Shown here: piece after piece, positions 34,241-42,330 of the stretch
Layout: each line of letters starts with the position of its first letter
How positions within the stretch are numbered: the stretch's first letter is position 1
Source of the DNA: Algoriphagus sp.
GTDB lineage: Bacteria > Bacteroidota > Bacteroidia > Cytophagales > Cyclobacteriaceae
Direction of reading: 5' to 3'
NCBI GenBank assembly: GCA_029945945.1
Contig: JAQSDM010000004.1
Coordinates: 62,001-126,000 of the forward strand
DNA length: 64,000 nucleotides
Notes under the pieces: model-generated
The model's database searches: none
The model's input: only the letters and a program-made list of their open reading frames with translations
What the model was told of the DNA's origin: nothing
Program-made: the position numbers and the translations under genes

Positions 34241-35605
34241 TTACTCAGAATCTGTGCTTGTTCGGGTGAATGAAAACCTGGATTGAGCCTTCACTTCTTT
34301 TCCGTCTATTTCCAAAAGCGGGTAAGCCAGGAAATTGATTGGTCCCGAAGCAGGTCCAGGGCTAACGACCAGATCGCGTCCTCTGCTGAGTTCGATTCGG
34401 TTTGCAGGATGCCGGCCAAAATAATATGTTGCCAAAGCGGTGTATTTGTTTGCTTCGCTGATATCTACAGGCCACCATTTACCATCCGCGTAGAATTCTG
34501 CCCAGCAATGATACCCATCGATTCCTCCTTCATTTCTTTCCGAAGGGATTGAAGCCCCGATTGAGAATCTTGCCGGAATCCCTACTGACCTCGCAAGTGA
34601 GATAAAGAATGAGTGAAATTCAGTACAGTTACCTGTTTTGGAATCGCAAGCATAGTTTGAATCGCCTCTTCCGAAATCGCCAAATTTCATGTAGCGCATG
34701 TTGTCTATGATGTAATCGTAAAGCGCACGGGCTTGTACGAGTTGGCTATCGTTGATTTTGTTTCCGATGGCTTCTTTGGCTATTTCTTCAAATCTGCCCC
34801 CTGTTGGCATCAGGATATTGGATGCCAGATAAAGTTCAGGATTTGGTTGGTCTGCTTCGAAAGGACCTTTTTCAGTTCGCTCTACTTGGTAGATGATTTC
34901 TACAGTTTCCCCACTGTCCTCAGGGCCAAGCTCGAGGTACAAGATTGAATTATTGTTAAGCTTCTCTGTCAGTGTTTTTTGCTTTCCGGGAGCTTTGATT
35001 GAAACGACTTTAACTTTCTGAAAAGGATCTGTCTGGGCAATCGGAATCCACATTTTAGCGGACTGAGTCAGTTCGGGAACCGTTGCCGTGTAATAAAATT
35101 CGAAAGAGTCTTTTCCCTCGATGACACCGAGGAGATTATTGGAGGATTGTTCTACAGCCACGCGATACCAGGTTTTATCTTCTTTGTTTTGTTTCCAGGA
35201 ATAGAAAGGTTTCCCGTTTAGTTTATGAACCTTCGTCTCAGTTACACTCATATTTCCGGGTTCGCCATTCATAAAAAAGTCTACATCATACACATCTCCG
35301 CTCACATCAACCAAGTCCACGCAGGCAAAATGTCTGCCCGGCCCCAGGTTTGAAAGGTATTCGGTATGCACTCTGACGAGTTTCATTTTTAGGTCATTGT
35401 TCTCATCTTTTACCGGAAAGTAACCTTCATTTTCGGTAGTTGTTTTTGCGATGAAAGCCTTAATTCCGGCTTCTATTTCAGCGATTTCTACTTTGGGTGC
35501 CGCAACCGAGACCAGTTTTTCGTCTTCTTTTGGCTCGGAATTACAAGCAACAAAAGCGACAAAAACCACGAAGAAGGTCACTATTCTATTAAGCATAGAT
35601 TTCAT
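34241..35605 (-). CDS. Transglutaminase-like cysteine protease fold lipoprotein
   Basis: A 454-residue lipoprotein: signal with the lipobox VAC at Cys21, a beta-rich DUF3857-like part and a transglutaminase-like core. The catalytic triad is visible: Cys327 in GNCTEFH, His366 in YHCWAEF and Asp near 381 in PVDISEA. Such secreted papain-fold proteins are proteases or amidases; the substrate is unknown. The start at 35605 (M at KSMLNRIV) is preferred over an in-frame M 27 codons upstream because it opens directly on the signal peptide. Confidence 0.83.
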   Translation of the reverse strand: MKSMLNRIVTFFVVFVAFVACNSEPKEDEKLVSVAAPKVEIAEIEAGIKAFIAKTTTENEGYFPVKDENNDLKMKLVRVHTEYLSNLGPGRHFACVDLVDVSGDVYDVDFFMNGEPGNMSVTETKVHKLNGKPFYSWKQNKEDKTWYRVAVEQSSNNLLGVIEGKDSFEFYYTATVPELTQSAKMWIPIAQTDPFQKVKVVSIKAPGKQKTLTEKLNNNSILYLELGPEDSGETVEIIYQVERTEKGPFEADQPNPELYLASNILMPTGGRFEEIAKEAIGNKINDSQLVQARALYDYIIDNMRYMKFGDFGRGDSNYACDSKTGNCTEFHSFFISLARSVGIPARFSIGASIPSERNEGGIDGYHCWAEFYADGKWWPVDISEANKYTALATYYFGRHPANRIELSRGRDLVVSPGPASGPINFLAYPLLEIDGKEVKAQSRFSFTRTSTDSE

Positions 35606-35762
35606 ATTATCCGCCAGATTGTTTGGAATCTCATTTCTAACTTTTGCCAAAGATAACAGTCTGAAGATTGAAGTTGGTACGGTCAAATATTTGTCCGGGA
35701 GATTTGATCTAAATTCTTTTCTTGGAAAACAGAACGATTTAATAAATAGGAAGGAATTCGAT

Positions 35763-35770
35763 TAATTTTG
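35763..35770 (+). promoter_or_regulatory. -7 promoter element (TAATTTTG) for terC
   Basis: TAATTTTG matches the TAnnTTTG consensus and lies 25 bp before the terC ATG. No clear TTG upstream at the usual spacing, so only the -7 box is supported. Confidence 0.45.
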
Positions 35771-35794
35771 CGGACTTAAGAAAGACACCCCTCT

Positions 35795-36799
35795 ATGGAC
35801 AATTTGATTAATCACCCGGGAATCATTATTGGATTTGTCTTAACGGTGATTTTTATGCTTGCTCTGGATCTTGGAGTATTCAACAGGAAAAGTCACGTGA
35901 TCTCCAATATGGAGGCGGCCGTTTGGTCGATTTTCTGGATTGGACTCTCTATGGGATTTAGTGTGTTTATCTACATCGTTACGAATGAACAGGTGGGAAT
36001 GGAGAAATTTTCACAATATCAGGCGGCGTACTGGATTGAAAAGGCTCTTTCAGTTGACAACCTTTTTGTGTTTATTCTGGTTTTCGGATTTTTCAATGTA
36101 CCCAGAGAATACCATCATAAAGTTCTTTTTTGGGGAATCATTGGAGCATTGGTCTTGCGGGCATTCTTCATCTTTGCTGGATTCGGATTGATTAGCATGA
36201 CCTTTTTACCGGAAATGAAGATTTTTGGTCAGCTGGTTTCAATCAATATTGTGCTTACTGTCTTTGGTGCTTTTCTGATATATGCAGGTATTAAATCCTG
36301 GTTTGCCAGTACGATTGATGATGGAGAGAAAGATTTCAGAAAAAGCCCAGGAGCAAGAATAATCCACAAATTCTTTACGGTAAGCAATGATTTTGACGGA
36401 GACAAGTTTTTTACAAAAAAGAACGGAGTAAGAGTGGCTACTCCCCTTTTCGTAGTGCTTGGAGTTGTTGAGTTTACGGATGTGATTTTTGCAGTTGATT
36501 CTATCCCGGCGATTTTTGCAATTGCCCCCGACGATCCGTTTATCCTTTACACTTCCAACATCTTTGCGATTTTGGGACTTCGATCGCTTTACTTCCTACT
36601 TGCCAACTTCATTTACATGTTTAGCAGACTGAAGTTTGGATTGGCAATCATTTTGGCATTTATTGGTTTGAAGATGGTGATTGCACCATTCTTCCACATC
36701 GGATCCACGCTTTCCTTATCTATCGTTGGAGGAATCCTGATCCTTTCTGTGGTGGCTTCCCTTATTTTTCCGGTGAAAGAAACGAAAGAGCATCACTAA
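35795..36799 (+). CDS. TerC family integral membrane protein (Alx-like)
   Basis: A 334-residue membrane protein with seven to nine hydrophobic segments. TerC signatures are AYWIEKALSVDNLFVF (about 78-93) and VEFTDVIFAVDSIPAIFAI (about 225-243), the acidic motifs thought to bind metal ions. Homologues act in manganese efflux (Alx/MntX) and tellurite resistance clusters. No ter genes are nearby. Convergent with the dGTPase. Confidence 0.9.
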   Translation: MDNLINHPGIIIGFVLTVIFMLALDLGVFNRKSHVISNMEAAVWSIFWIGLSMGFSVFIYIVTNEQVGMEKFSQYQAAYWIEKALSVDNLFVFILVFGFFNVPREYHHKVLFWGIIGALVLRAFFIFAGFGLISMTFLPEMKIFGQLVSINIVLTVFGAFLIYAGIKSWFASTIDDGEKDFRKSPGARIIHKFFTVSNDFDGDKFFTKKNGVRVATPLFVVLGVVEFTDVIFAVDSIPAIFAIAPDDPFILYTSNIFAILGLRSLYFLLANFIYMFSRLKFGLAIILAFIGLKMVIAPFFHIGSTLSLSIVGGILILSVVASLIFPVKETKEHH

Positions 36800-36830
36800 A
36801 ATCAATATTTCTTGGATTTTCAGGAGCCAA

Positions 36831-38180
36831 TCATCCTCCGGGGAATGAGATTCCTTTCACTCGTCTGTAAAGGTTGAGGGCATATTTATCGGTCATTCCG
36901 GAGATGAAATCGACCAGTGAGCGAAGCATGGGATAAGGGTTTACCTCTGCTCCCCAGCCTTTTAGCGGGAAGTCTTCCGGAAGTAATCTCAGGATGCTCT
37001 TGTCCTGACCGGAGAATTGGCCCGGATTATAAAATTGGTGGTAGAGTGCCTGCGAAAAGACGGAAAGGAGTCCTTCCAATACCTGAAAACCGGCAGCTTC
37101 TTTTTCCAAAACGACTTTAGAGCGGTAAATTTTAGTGACCGAAACAGAAGAAATCTCCTGAAGGGCTTTCGCAGAGGGTATGATATCTGTTAGCGCTTTA
37201 TCAAAGTTTCCCTTGCACATACTCTCTTCATATTGTGCAAATACTTCCACAGTTTCCCGGATCAATTCACCAATTGCCAGGGCCCGGAGCGCACCGAGGT
37301 TTTGAGATTCAGATCTTGGCTTTTTTAGTTTTTCAGGATCGAATTTATCCTTGAGAATTGGTTTCAAAAGTTTAACGGTTTCTTCAAAACTTACCAAACC
37401 CAATGTGCATCCATCCTCCAAATCAATGATGCTGTAGCAAATGTCATCGGCTGCTTCTACCAGGAAAGCCAGAGGATGTCGCAGCCAGCATTCAGGACTG
37501 GATTTTTCCAATCCCAAAAAAGCACCCATCATTTCAAAATCACCCAACTGATTGATGAAAAACCCATATTTCTTTTGGCTTTTTCGGGCTATATCCCGAT
37601 GAGGCATCAGGCTGGGACGTGGATATTTGGTAAAAGAGGCAAGCGTGGCATAGGTTAATTTCAATCCAAACTGCTTAGAAACGAGCATTCGGAAGCCCTG
37701 AGCATTTCCTTCGAAGTTGCATAGGTCAGACCATTGCTCGGGCCGGACATGTCTCTCCCAGCAATTTCCCGCAGGGTGAAACTTGAAAAAGTCCGAAATA
37801 GCCTCTTCTCCGGCATGGCCAAATGGAGGGTTTCCAATGTCATGTGTCAGCGATGCCGCTGCTACAATACCTCCGATTTCATAGGCAGAAATCCCGGTCT
37901 TGTGAAGGTGCGGATATTTTTCAAGCAGGATTTCTCCAGCAGCTTTTCCCAATGATCTTCCCACGCTGGAAACTTCCAGACTATGAGTTAATCGGGTATG
38001 GACGAAGGCATGCTCGGGAAGCGGGAAAACCTGTGTCTTGTCCTGAAGATTGCGGAAAGGAGCCGAAAAAATGATCCGATCATAATCTACTTCAAATTCA
38101 CTGCGGACCACTTGCGTGGGTAAATTTCCGGGAGCATCTCCAAATCTTCCCCGGGTCAAAAGCTTTTCCCATTTCATCAT
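36831..38180 (-). CDS. dgt: Deoxyguanosinetriphosphate triphosphohydrolase (dGTPase, HD domain)
   Basis: dNTP triphosphohydrolase converting dGTP to deoxyguanosine and triphosphate. In 449 residues the HD-domain metal ligands are His66 (HTRLTHSLE), His113-Asp114 (SLTHDIGNPPFGH) and a distal Asp in AADDICYSI. The ATG at 38180 is used; two further in-frame ATG/TTG codons sit within 6 bases of it. It is 31 bp from the convergent terC. Confidence 0.9.
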   Translation of the reverse strand: MMKWEKLLTRGRFGDAPGNLPTQVVRSEFEVDYDRIIFSAPFRNLQDKTQVFPLPEHAFVHTRLTHSLEVSSVGRSLGKAAGEILLEKYPHLHKTGISAYEIGGIVAAASLTHDIGNPPFGHAGEEAISDFFKFHPAGNCWERHVRPEQWSDLCNFEGNAQGFRMLVSKQFGLKLTYATLASFTKYPRPSLMPHRDIARKSQKKYGFFINQLGDFEMMGAFLGLEKSSPECWLRHPLAFLVEAADDICYSIIDLEDGCTLGLVSFEETVKLLKPILKDKFDPEKLKKPRSESQNLGALRALAIGELIRETVEVFAQYEESMCKGNFDKALTDIIPSAKALQEISSVSVTKIYRSKVVLEKEAAGFQVLEGLLSVFSQALYHQFYNPGQFSGQDKSILRLLPEDFPLKGWGAEVNPYPMLRSLVDFISGMTDKYALNLYRRVKGISFPGG

Positions 38181-38283
38181 CCCCAAAAATAAGAAGCCCC
38201 GGAGATTAAATGATTACGAATTTGAAACTTTGGCTGGCTGGCACGGCGTTTGGATAGTTAGAGGGAATCTAAACCAAAAAACT

Positions 38284-39099
38284 ATGAAGGGATTTGTTTC
38301 TTATTTAATGCTGATGGCAGTAATGCTTGTAGGCTTTTCATGTTCTAATGACGACGAGCCTAGCTCTGCAGATGCTCGAATCAATTTTTACATGGTCGAT
38401 GCGCCTGCCAATTACGATGAAGTTTGGATCGAGGTAGAATCTATCAAGGTCAATGTGGATAAAAATGGAGAAGACAGTGGTAATGATTCTGACGAATCAG
38501 GTTGGGAAGAAATCCCCTACGAAGCCAACAGCAAATATGTCAATTTACTTGATTTGACGGGTGATAACTCACTTTTACTGGGAACAGAAGACTTCCCTGA
38601 GGGAAAAATCAACCAGATAAGACTGATGTTAGGAGATGACAATTACGTTGTGGTGAACGGAAAACGTTCTGAACTTACTACTCCTAGTGCTGAACAAAGC
38701 GGTCTGAAAATTAAAGTGAACCAGGTAATCGAAGGAGGAATGTTTTATGATCTGGTTATTGATTTCGACGCAGCTAAGTCAATTGTATCTGCAGGAGCTT
38801 CAGGAAAATTGATTTTGAAGCCGGTTTTAAGAGCCTATTTGGAAGAAGCTTCCGGAATTATGGGTCAAGTTTTGCCAGTAGCTGCACAAGTAATTAAGGT
38901 AACTGCTGCCCGAAATGGGGAAGAGTTCAACACTTTTACAGACGTTACAGGAAATTATAAAATTGGAGGTCTGGCAGATGGTACGTATTCTTTAACGTTC
39001 ACTCCTAATGAACTTTATAGCCCTAAAACGGTAGAAGGTGTAGTAGTTGTAAAAGGGAAAATAACAACAGTTCCGGCTGTTACCCTCACACTTAAATAA
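38284..39099 (+). CDS. DUF4382 domain lipoprotein (first of a pair)
   Basis: A 271-residue exported lipoprotein, signal ending GFSC with lipidated Cys20. A DUF4382 domain spans about residues 30-185 (INFYMVDAPANYDEVWIEVESI at its start), and a carboxypeptidase-regulatory-like domain follows (TDVTGNYKIGGLADGTYSLTF). The start at 38284 opens at the signal peptide. DUF4382 proteins are widespread Bacteroidota surface proteins without known function. It shares its domain order with the next gene. Confidence 0.82.
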   Translation: MKGFVSYLMLMAVMLVGFSCSNDDEPSSADARINFYMVDAPANYDEVWIEVESIKVNVDKNGEDSGNDSDESGWEEIPYEANSKYVNLLDLTGDNSLLLGTEDFPEGKINQIRLMLGDDNYVVVNGKRSELTTPSAEQSGLKIKVNQVIEGGMFYDLVIDFDAAKSIVSAGASGKLILKPVLRAYLEEASGIMGQVLPVAAQVIKVTAARNGEEFNTFTDVTGNYKIGGLADGTYSLTFTPNELYSPKTVEGVVVVKGKITTVPAVTLTLK

Positions 39100-39109
39100 T
39101 AATTTGAAT

Positions 39110-39139
39110 AAGCCGGTTTCGACCGGCTTTTTTTTTTTA
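39110..39139 (+). terminator. Terminator with UUCG tetraloop
   Basis: 8-bp stem AAGCCGGT/ACCGGCTT closed by a TTCG tetraloop and followed by a run of 12 T. It ends the first DUF4382 gene. Confidence 0.92.
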
Positions 39140-39175
39140 TGCCCTTTCCGTTCTTCGGTCAGGGCATACTTTTTT
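39139..39175 (+). terminator. Second tandem terminator-like hairpin
   Basis: ATGCCCT (39139-39145) pairs with AGGGCAT (39161-39167) with an inner CCG/CGG step, followed by ACTTTTTTG. It directly follows the first terminator, and its T-run overlaps the region before the next gene's -7 box. Confidence 0.55.
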
Positions 39176-39189
39176 GAATACTTTTGGAC

Positions 39190-39197
39190 TAAATTTG
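39190..39197 (+). promoter_or_regulatory. -7 promoter element immediately before a GTG start (possible leaderless mRNA)
   Basis: TAAATTTG matches TAnnTTTG and ends 4 bp before the GTG start at 39202. Transcription would begin at or next to the start codon. The TTTG at 39173-39176 is only 13 nt upstream, shorter than usual. Confidence 0.5.
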
Positions 39198-39201
39198 TGC
39201 T

Positions 39202-39999
39202 GTGAAAAAAACCTTTAACGTTTTTCTGGCCTTTCTTTTTTCAATTTCTTTTTGGAGTTGCGAGCAGGCAGATTCAAATCCCAAAGCCCTGCTAAACGTG
39301 ATATTAATTGACGCCCCAGCCCAATGGGATTCAGTTTTTGTTCAGGTGGAAGGAGTGGATATTGAAATCCAGCTACAGGGGCGTGAGTCAGAGACCCAAA
39401 CTTTTTTTCTACCGTATAGCCTTGGAGATAAAGTAATCGAGGTGAGTGCATTGATTGCAGGAGAAGGATTACTTCTTGGTAGAGACGAGTTGCCTGTTGG
39501 GAAAATTGTATCCGCTACATTCCGGATTGGCAATTCTCATTCCTTGTTTTTAGATGGAGAGAGGTATGTATTGCCTTTGGCAAACTCCGGACTTACGGAA
39601 ATTCCTCTTGACCTGGAGATGGACCTGGTGCAAGGAATTGCCTATGATCTGATTTTAGATTTTGATCTCGAAAAGTCGATTCGTGTTTTAAGCGAAAGCC
39701 CTTTATCCATGGAGCTGGACCCGGTGCTCACCGCCGTTTCTGCAATCGGAACCGGCGAACTAAAAGGAACTATCTCTCCCACTACCCTCAGGCCGGCTCT
39801 TTATGCCATCATTTCCGGAGACTCTGTCAGTACTCACGTCAATTCTTCAGGGAGTTTTTTGTTTCGACTTCCGGCAGGCATTTATACAGTCTATATCGAT
39901 CCCAAAGACGAGAGATATCAGGCAGGCACTATCCAGAATGTGGAGGTAATTGCAGGGAAATCCACAGAATTGTCAAGAATAACGATCAGCCCGAAGTAA
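39202..39999 (+). CDS. DUF4382 domain lipoprotein (second of a pair)
   Basis: A 265-residue lipoprotein paralogous to the preceding one: signal ending SFWSC (Cys20), DUF4382 (VILIDAPAQWDSVFVQVEGVDIEI ...) and a C-terminal carboxypeptidase-regulatory-like domain (SSGSFLFRLPAGIYTVYID). It begins with GTG; there is no ATG before the signal peptide. The -7 promoter box is 5 bp before the start, so the mRNA may be leaderless. ribD starts 1 bp after its stop with another GTG. Confidence 0.8.
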   Translation: MKKTFNVFLAFLFSISFWSCEQADSNPKALLNVILIDAPAQWDSVFVQVEGVDIEIQLQGRESETQTFFLPYSLGDKVIEVSALIAGEGLLLGRDELPVGKIVSATFRIGNSHSLFLDGERYVLPLANSGLTEIPLDLEMDLVQGIAYDLILDFDLEKSIRVLSESPLSMELDPVLTAVSAIGTGELKGTISPTTLRPALYAIISGDSVSTHVNSSGSFLFRLPAGIYTVYIDPKDERYQAGTIQNVEVIAGKSTELSRITISPK

Positions 40000-40000
40000 G

Positions 40001-41026
40001 GTGAAAAGGGACGAATTGTACATGAAACGAGCCCTTGAGCTTGCCGAATCCGGCAGAGGATTCGTCAGTCCCAATCCCATGGTAGGCTGCGTGATTGTGC
40101 ACGATGATCTAATTATAGGGGAAGGTTTTCATGAGATTTATGGAGGAGCACATGCGGAAGTAAACGCAATAAATGCTGTCAATAATCCTGACTTGCTTCG
40201 CAAGTCAACCGCCTACGTCTCTCTTGAGCCGTGTGCCCACTGGGGCAAAACACCTCCTTGCGCAAATCTTTTGGTGGAAAAAGGGCTGAAAAAAGTTGTC
40301 ATTGGAGCACTCGATACCAATCCTTTGGTAGGAGGAAAGGGAATTGAAATCCTTCTAAATGCAGGGATTGAGGTCGTAATCGGAGTTTTGGAAAAGGAAG
40401 CGAGATCTCAAAACAGACGATTTTTCACTCAGATTGAAAAGAAGCGACCCTATGTGATTCTCAAATGGGCGCAGTCCAAAGATGGATTTGTGGCCAGATC
40501 AGATTATTCTTCGAAATGGATCAGTAATGCCCGAAGCAGGCAACTGGTGCATAAATGGAGAGCAGAAGAAGATGCCATTTTGGTCGGGAAAAACACGGCC
40601 AAGTACGATAATCCAAGCTTGACAGTGAGAGATTGGACAGGAAAAAATCCCCTCAGGCTCGTGATTGACCCAAAACTCGAATTACCTCAAAACCTCAATT
40701 TATTTGATCACACCGTTCCGACGATTTGCTACAATACGGTCAAATCGGAGAAGAGAGAAAACCTTGAATTTGTGAAACTGGAACCCGGATTTGAGATCAG
40801 GGAAATTTTGGAAGATCTGAATTCGCGGAAAATCCAAAGCCTGATTGTGGAAGGAGGATCATTTGTGCTGAACAAATTTATCGATGAAGACCTATGGGAT
40901 GAAGCCCGGGTTTTTACTGGGCCCACGGAATTCGGAGAAGGAATTTCTGCTCCCATATTAAACTTAAGTCCAACAGAAACGCTTTCTATTCAGGAAGATA
41001 CTTTACGCATTTACCATCATGTCTGA
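40001..41026 (+). CDS. ribD: Bifunctional riboflavin biosynthesis deaminase/reductase RibD
   Basis: Deaminates and then reduces the pyrimidine intermediate of riboflavin synthesis. The cytidine-deaminase-like part has the zinc ligands His51-Ala-Glu53 (HAEV), Cys78 and Cys87 (EPCAHWGKTPPC); the C-terminal reductase part covers about residues 150-341. The start is GTG at 40001; an ATG 7 codons later (MKRALELAESGRG) is the alternative. 341 residues match the family. It overlaps the fRMsr gene by 8 bases. Confidence 0.92.
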   Translation: MKRDELYMKRALELAESGRGFVSPNPMVGCVIVHDDLIIGEGFHEIYGGAHAEVNAINAVNNPDLLRKSTAYVSLEPCAHWGKTPPCANLLVEKGLKKVVIGALDTNPLVGGKGIEILLNAGIEVVIGVLEKEARSQNRRFFTQIEKKRPYVILKWAQSKDGFVARSDYSSKWISNARSRQLVHKWRAEEDAILVGKNTAKYDNPSLTVRDWTGKNPLRLVIDPKLELPQNLNLFDHTVPTICYNTVKSEKRENLEFVKLEPGFEIREILEDLNSRKIQSLIVEGGSFVLNKFIDEDLWDEARVFTGPTEFGEGISAPILNLSPTETLSIQEDTLRIYHHV

Positions 41027-41504
41027 AAACTTATACATCCCCGAGGAAGCTTCAAAAGCGGTTAGGTACGAAGCGATCATTCCTCAAATTGAATCTCTGA
41101 TCTCAGACGAGCCGGATCTCACTGCTAACCTTGCTAATATGGCAGCAGCGTTGAAAGAGGCTTTCGGATTTTTCTGGGTTGGCTTCTATTTGGTGAAAGA
41201 TAATCAGCTTGTGCTTGGACCTTTTCAGGGGCCGATTGCCTGCACAAGAATTGCCTTTGGAAAAGGGGTTTGCGGAACTGCCTGGAAAGAAGGAAAAACA
41301 CAGTTGGTTCCGGATGTAGATGCTTTTCCTGGTCATATTGCCTGTAGCTCTGCGTCCAAATCAGAGATTGTTGTTCCGGTTTTTAAGGATGAAAAAGTTG
41401 TAATGGTTCTTGATGTGGATAGTGATCAGCTGGCCGATTTTGATGTCGAGGATCAGGAATATTTGGAAGTATTAATGGGAATTTTGAGCCGGACGCTCAA
41501 CTAA
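41019..41504 (+). CDS. msrC: Free methionine-(R)-sulfoxide reductase (GAF domain)
   Basis: Reduces free L-methionine-R-sulfoxide. The 161-residue GAF protein carries the three family cysteines at Cys75, Cys85 and Cys109 with the spacings 10 and 24 seen in E. coli fRMsr (Cys84, Cys94, Cys118), in PIACTRIAFGKGVCGTAW and HIACSSASKSEIVVPV. It overlaps ribD by 8 bases, so they share a transcript, though their functions are unrelated. Confidence 0.85.
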   Translation: MSENLYIPEEASKAVRYEAIIPQIESLISDEPDLTANLANMAAALKEAFGFFWVGFYLVKDNQLVLGPFQGPIACTRIAFGKGVCGTAWKEGKTQLVPDVDAFPGHIACSSASKSEIVVPVFKDEKVVMVLDVDSDQLADFDVEDQEYLEVLMGILSRTLN

Positions 41505-41532
41505 CTTACCTTACCCTGTCCAGGATTAAAGC

Positions 41533-42306
41533 TTAGGATTCGGGAATAGTTACTTTTACACAGAAGTTCCGAACGATCTCCAGGGTTTCAACTTTTCGTT
41601 CAACCATTCCCATATGGCCGGTTTCTTCCAGTTCGAAATAATCTGTGAACGCATCTTTTTGAGCTCGGCTGGATTCGATTTTCACGGCACCGTCCAGTGT
41701 TCCGGCGATTAATAATTTGGGGCCTGAAAAGTGCTTCAATACTTCCAACCGATCTTTCCGATCTCTCATTGCTCTCGTGAAAGCGATCAATCCTTCCAGT
41801 GTGGATTCTTTGGCCTGTTCTACAGCCAGGTCGATTTGAGTTTTGAGCTCCTCTCTTCTTGCTTCTGCAAAAAGTGGAGGGACAAACGAGGTGACGAACT
41901 TATCCACACCATTTTTCATGAGGAAAATGACCGTTCGATCTCTCATTTCCTTTTTCTCCTGATCATCGGGAAAAGCGGTAGAATGAAAAAGGCCAACAGC
42001 TTTGAGGTTGCTTCCCATTAATTCAAGCAAAGCTAAAGCAACGTAACCTCCCAACGAGTGGCCAATTACGATTGGCTGGGAAATTTGATTTTCTTCCAAC
42101 CATTCTTCCAATTGGACAGCGACATCTTCCAGAGTGGTTTGGTCCGAGGAAATCGGGGATTTTCCAAAGCCGGGAAGATCAGGACAAATCACACGAAAAT
42201 CCGATGATAATTCTTCGGCAAAATCTCTCCACATTTCTGAAATTTCACAGAAACCATGAATCAGGACAATAGGCTGACCTTGGCCCTTTTCAAAAAAATG
42301 AATCAT
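41533..42306 (-). CDS. Alpha/beta hydrolase
   Basis: A 257-residue alpha/beta-hydrolase fold enzyme with the nucleophile Ser84 in GHSLGG, an oxyanion stretch HGFC and acid/base Asp near 213 (GTLDG) and His near 236 (ETGHMG). The substrate is not recognisable. It is 25 bp downstream of dxs on the same strand, so likely co-transcribed; convergent with the fRMsr gene. Confidence 0.83.
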   Translation of the reverse strand: MIHFFEKGQGQPIVLIHGFCEISEMWRDFAEELSSDFRVICPDLPGFGKSPISSDQTTLEDVAVQLEEWLEENQISQPIVIGHSLGGYVALALLELMGSNLKAVGLFHSTAFPDDQEKKEMRDRTVIFLMKNGVDKFVTSFVPPLFAEARREELKTQIDLAVEQAKESTLEGLIAFTRAMRDRKDRLEVLKHFSGPKLLIAGTLDGAVKIESSRAQKDAFTDYFELEETGHMGMVERKVETLEIVRNFCVKVTIPES

Positions 42307-42330
42307 GGAGGATACTTGAAATTTTGTGGT

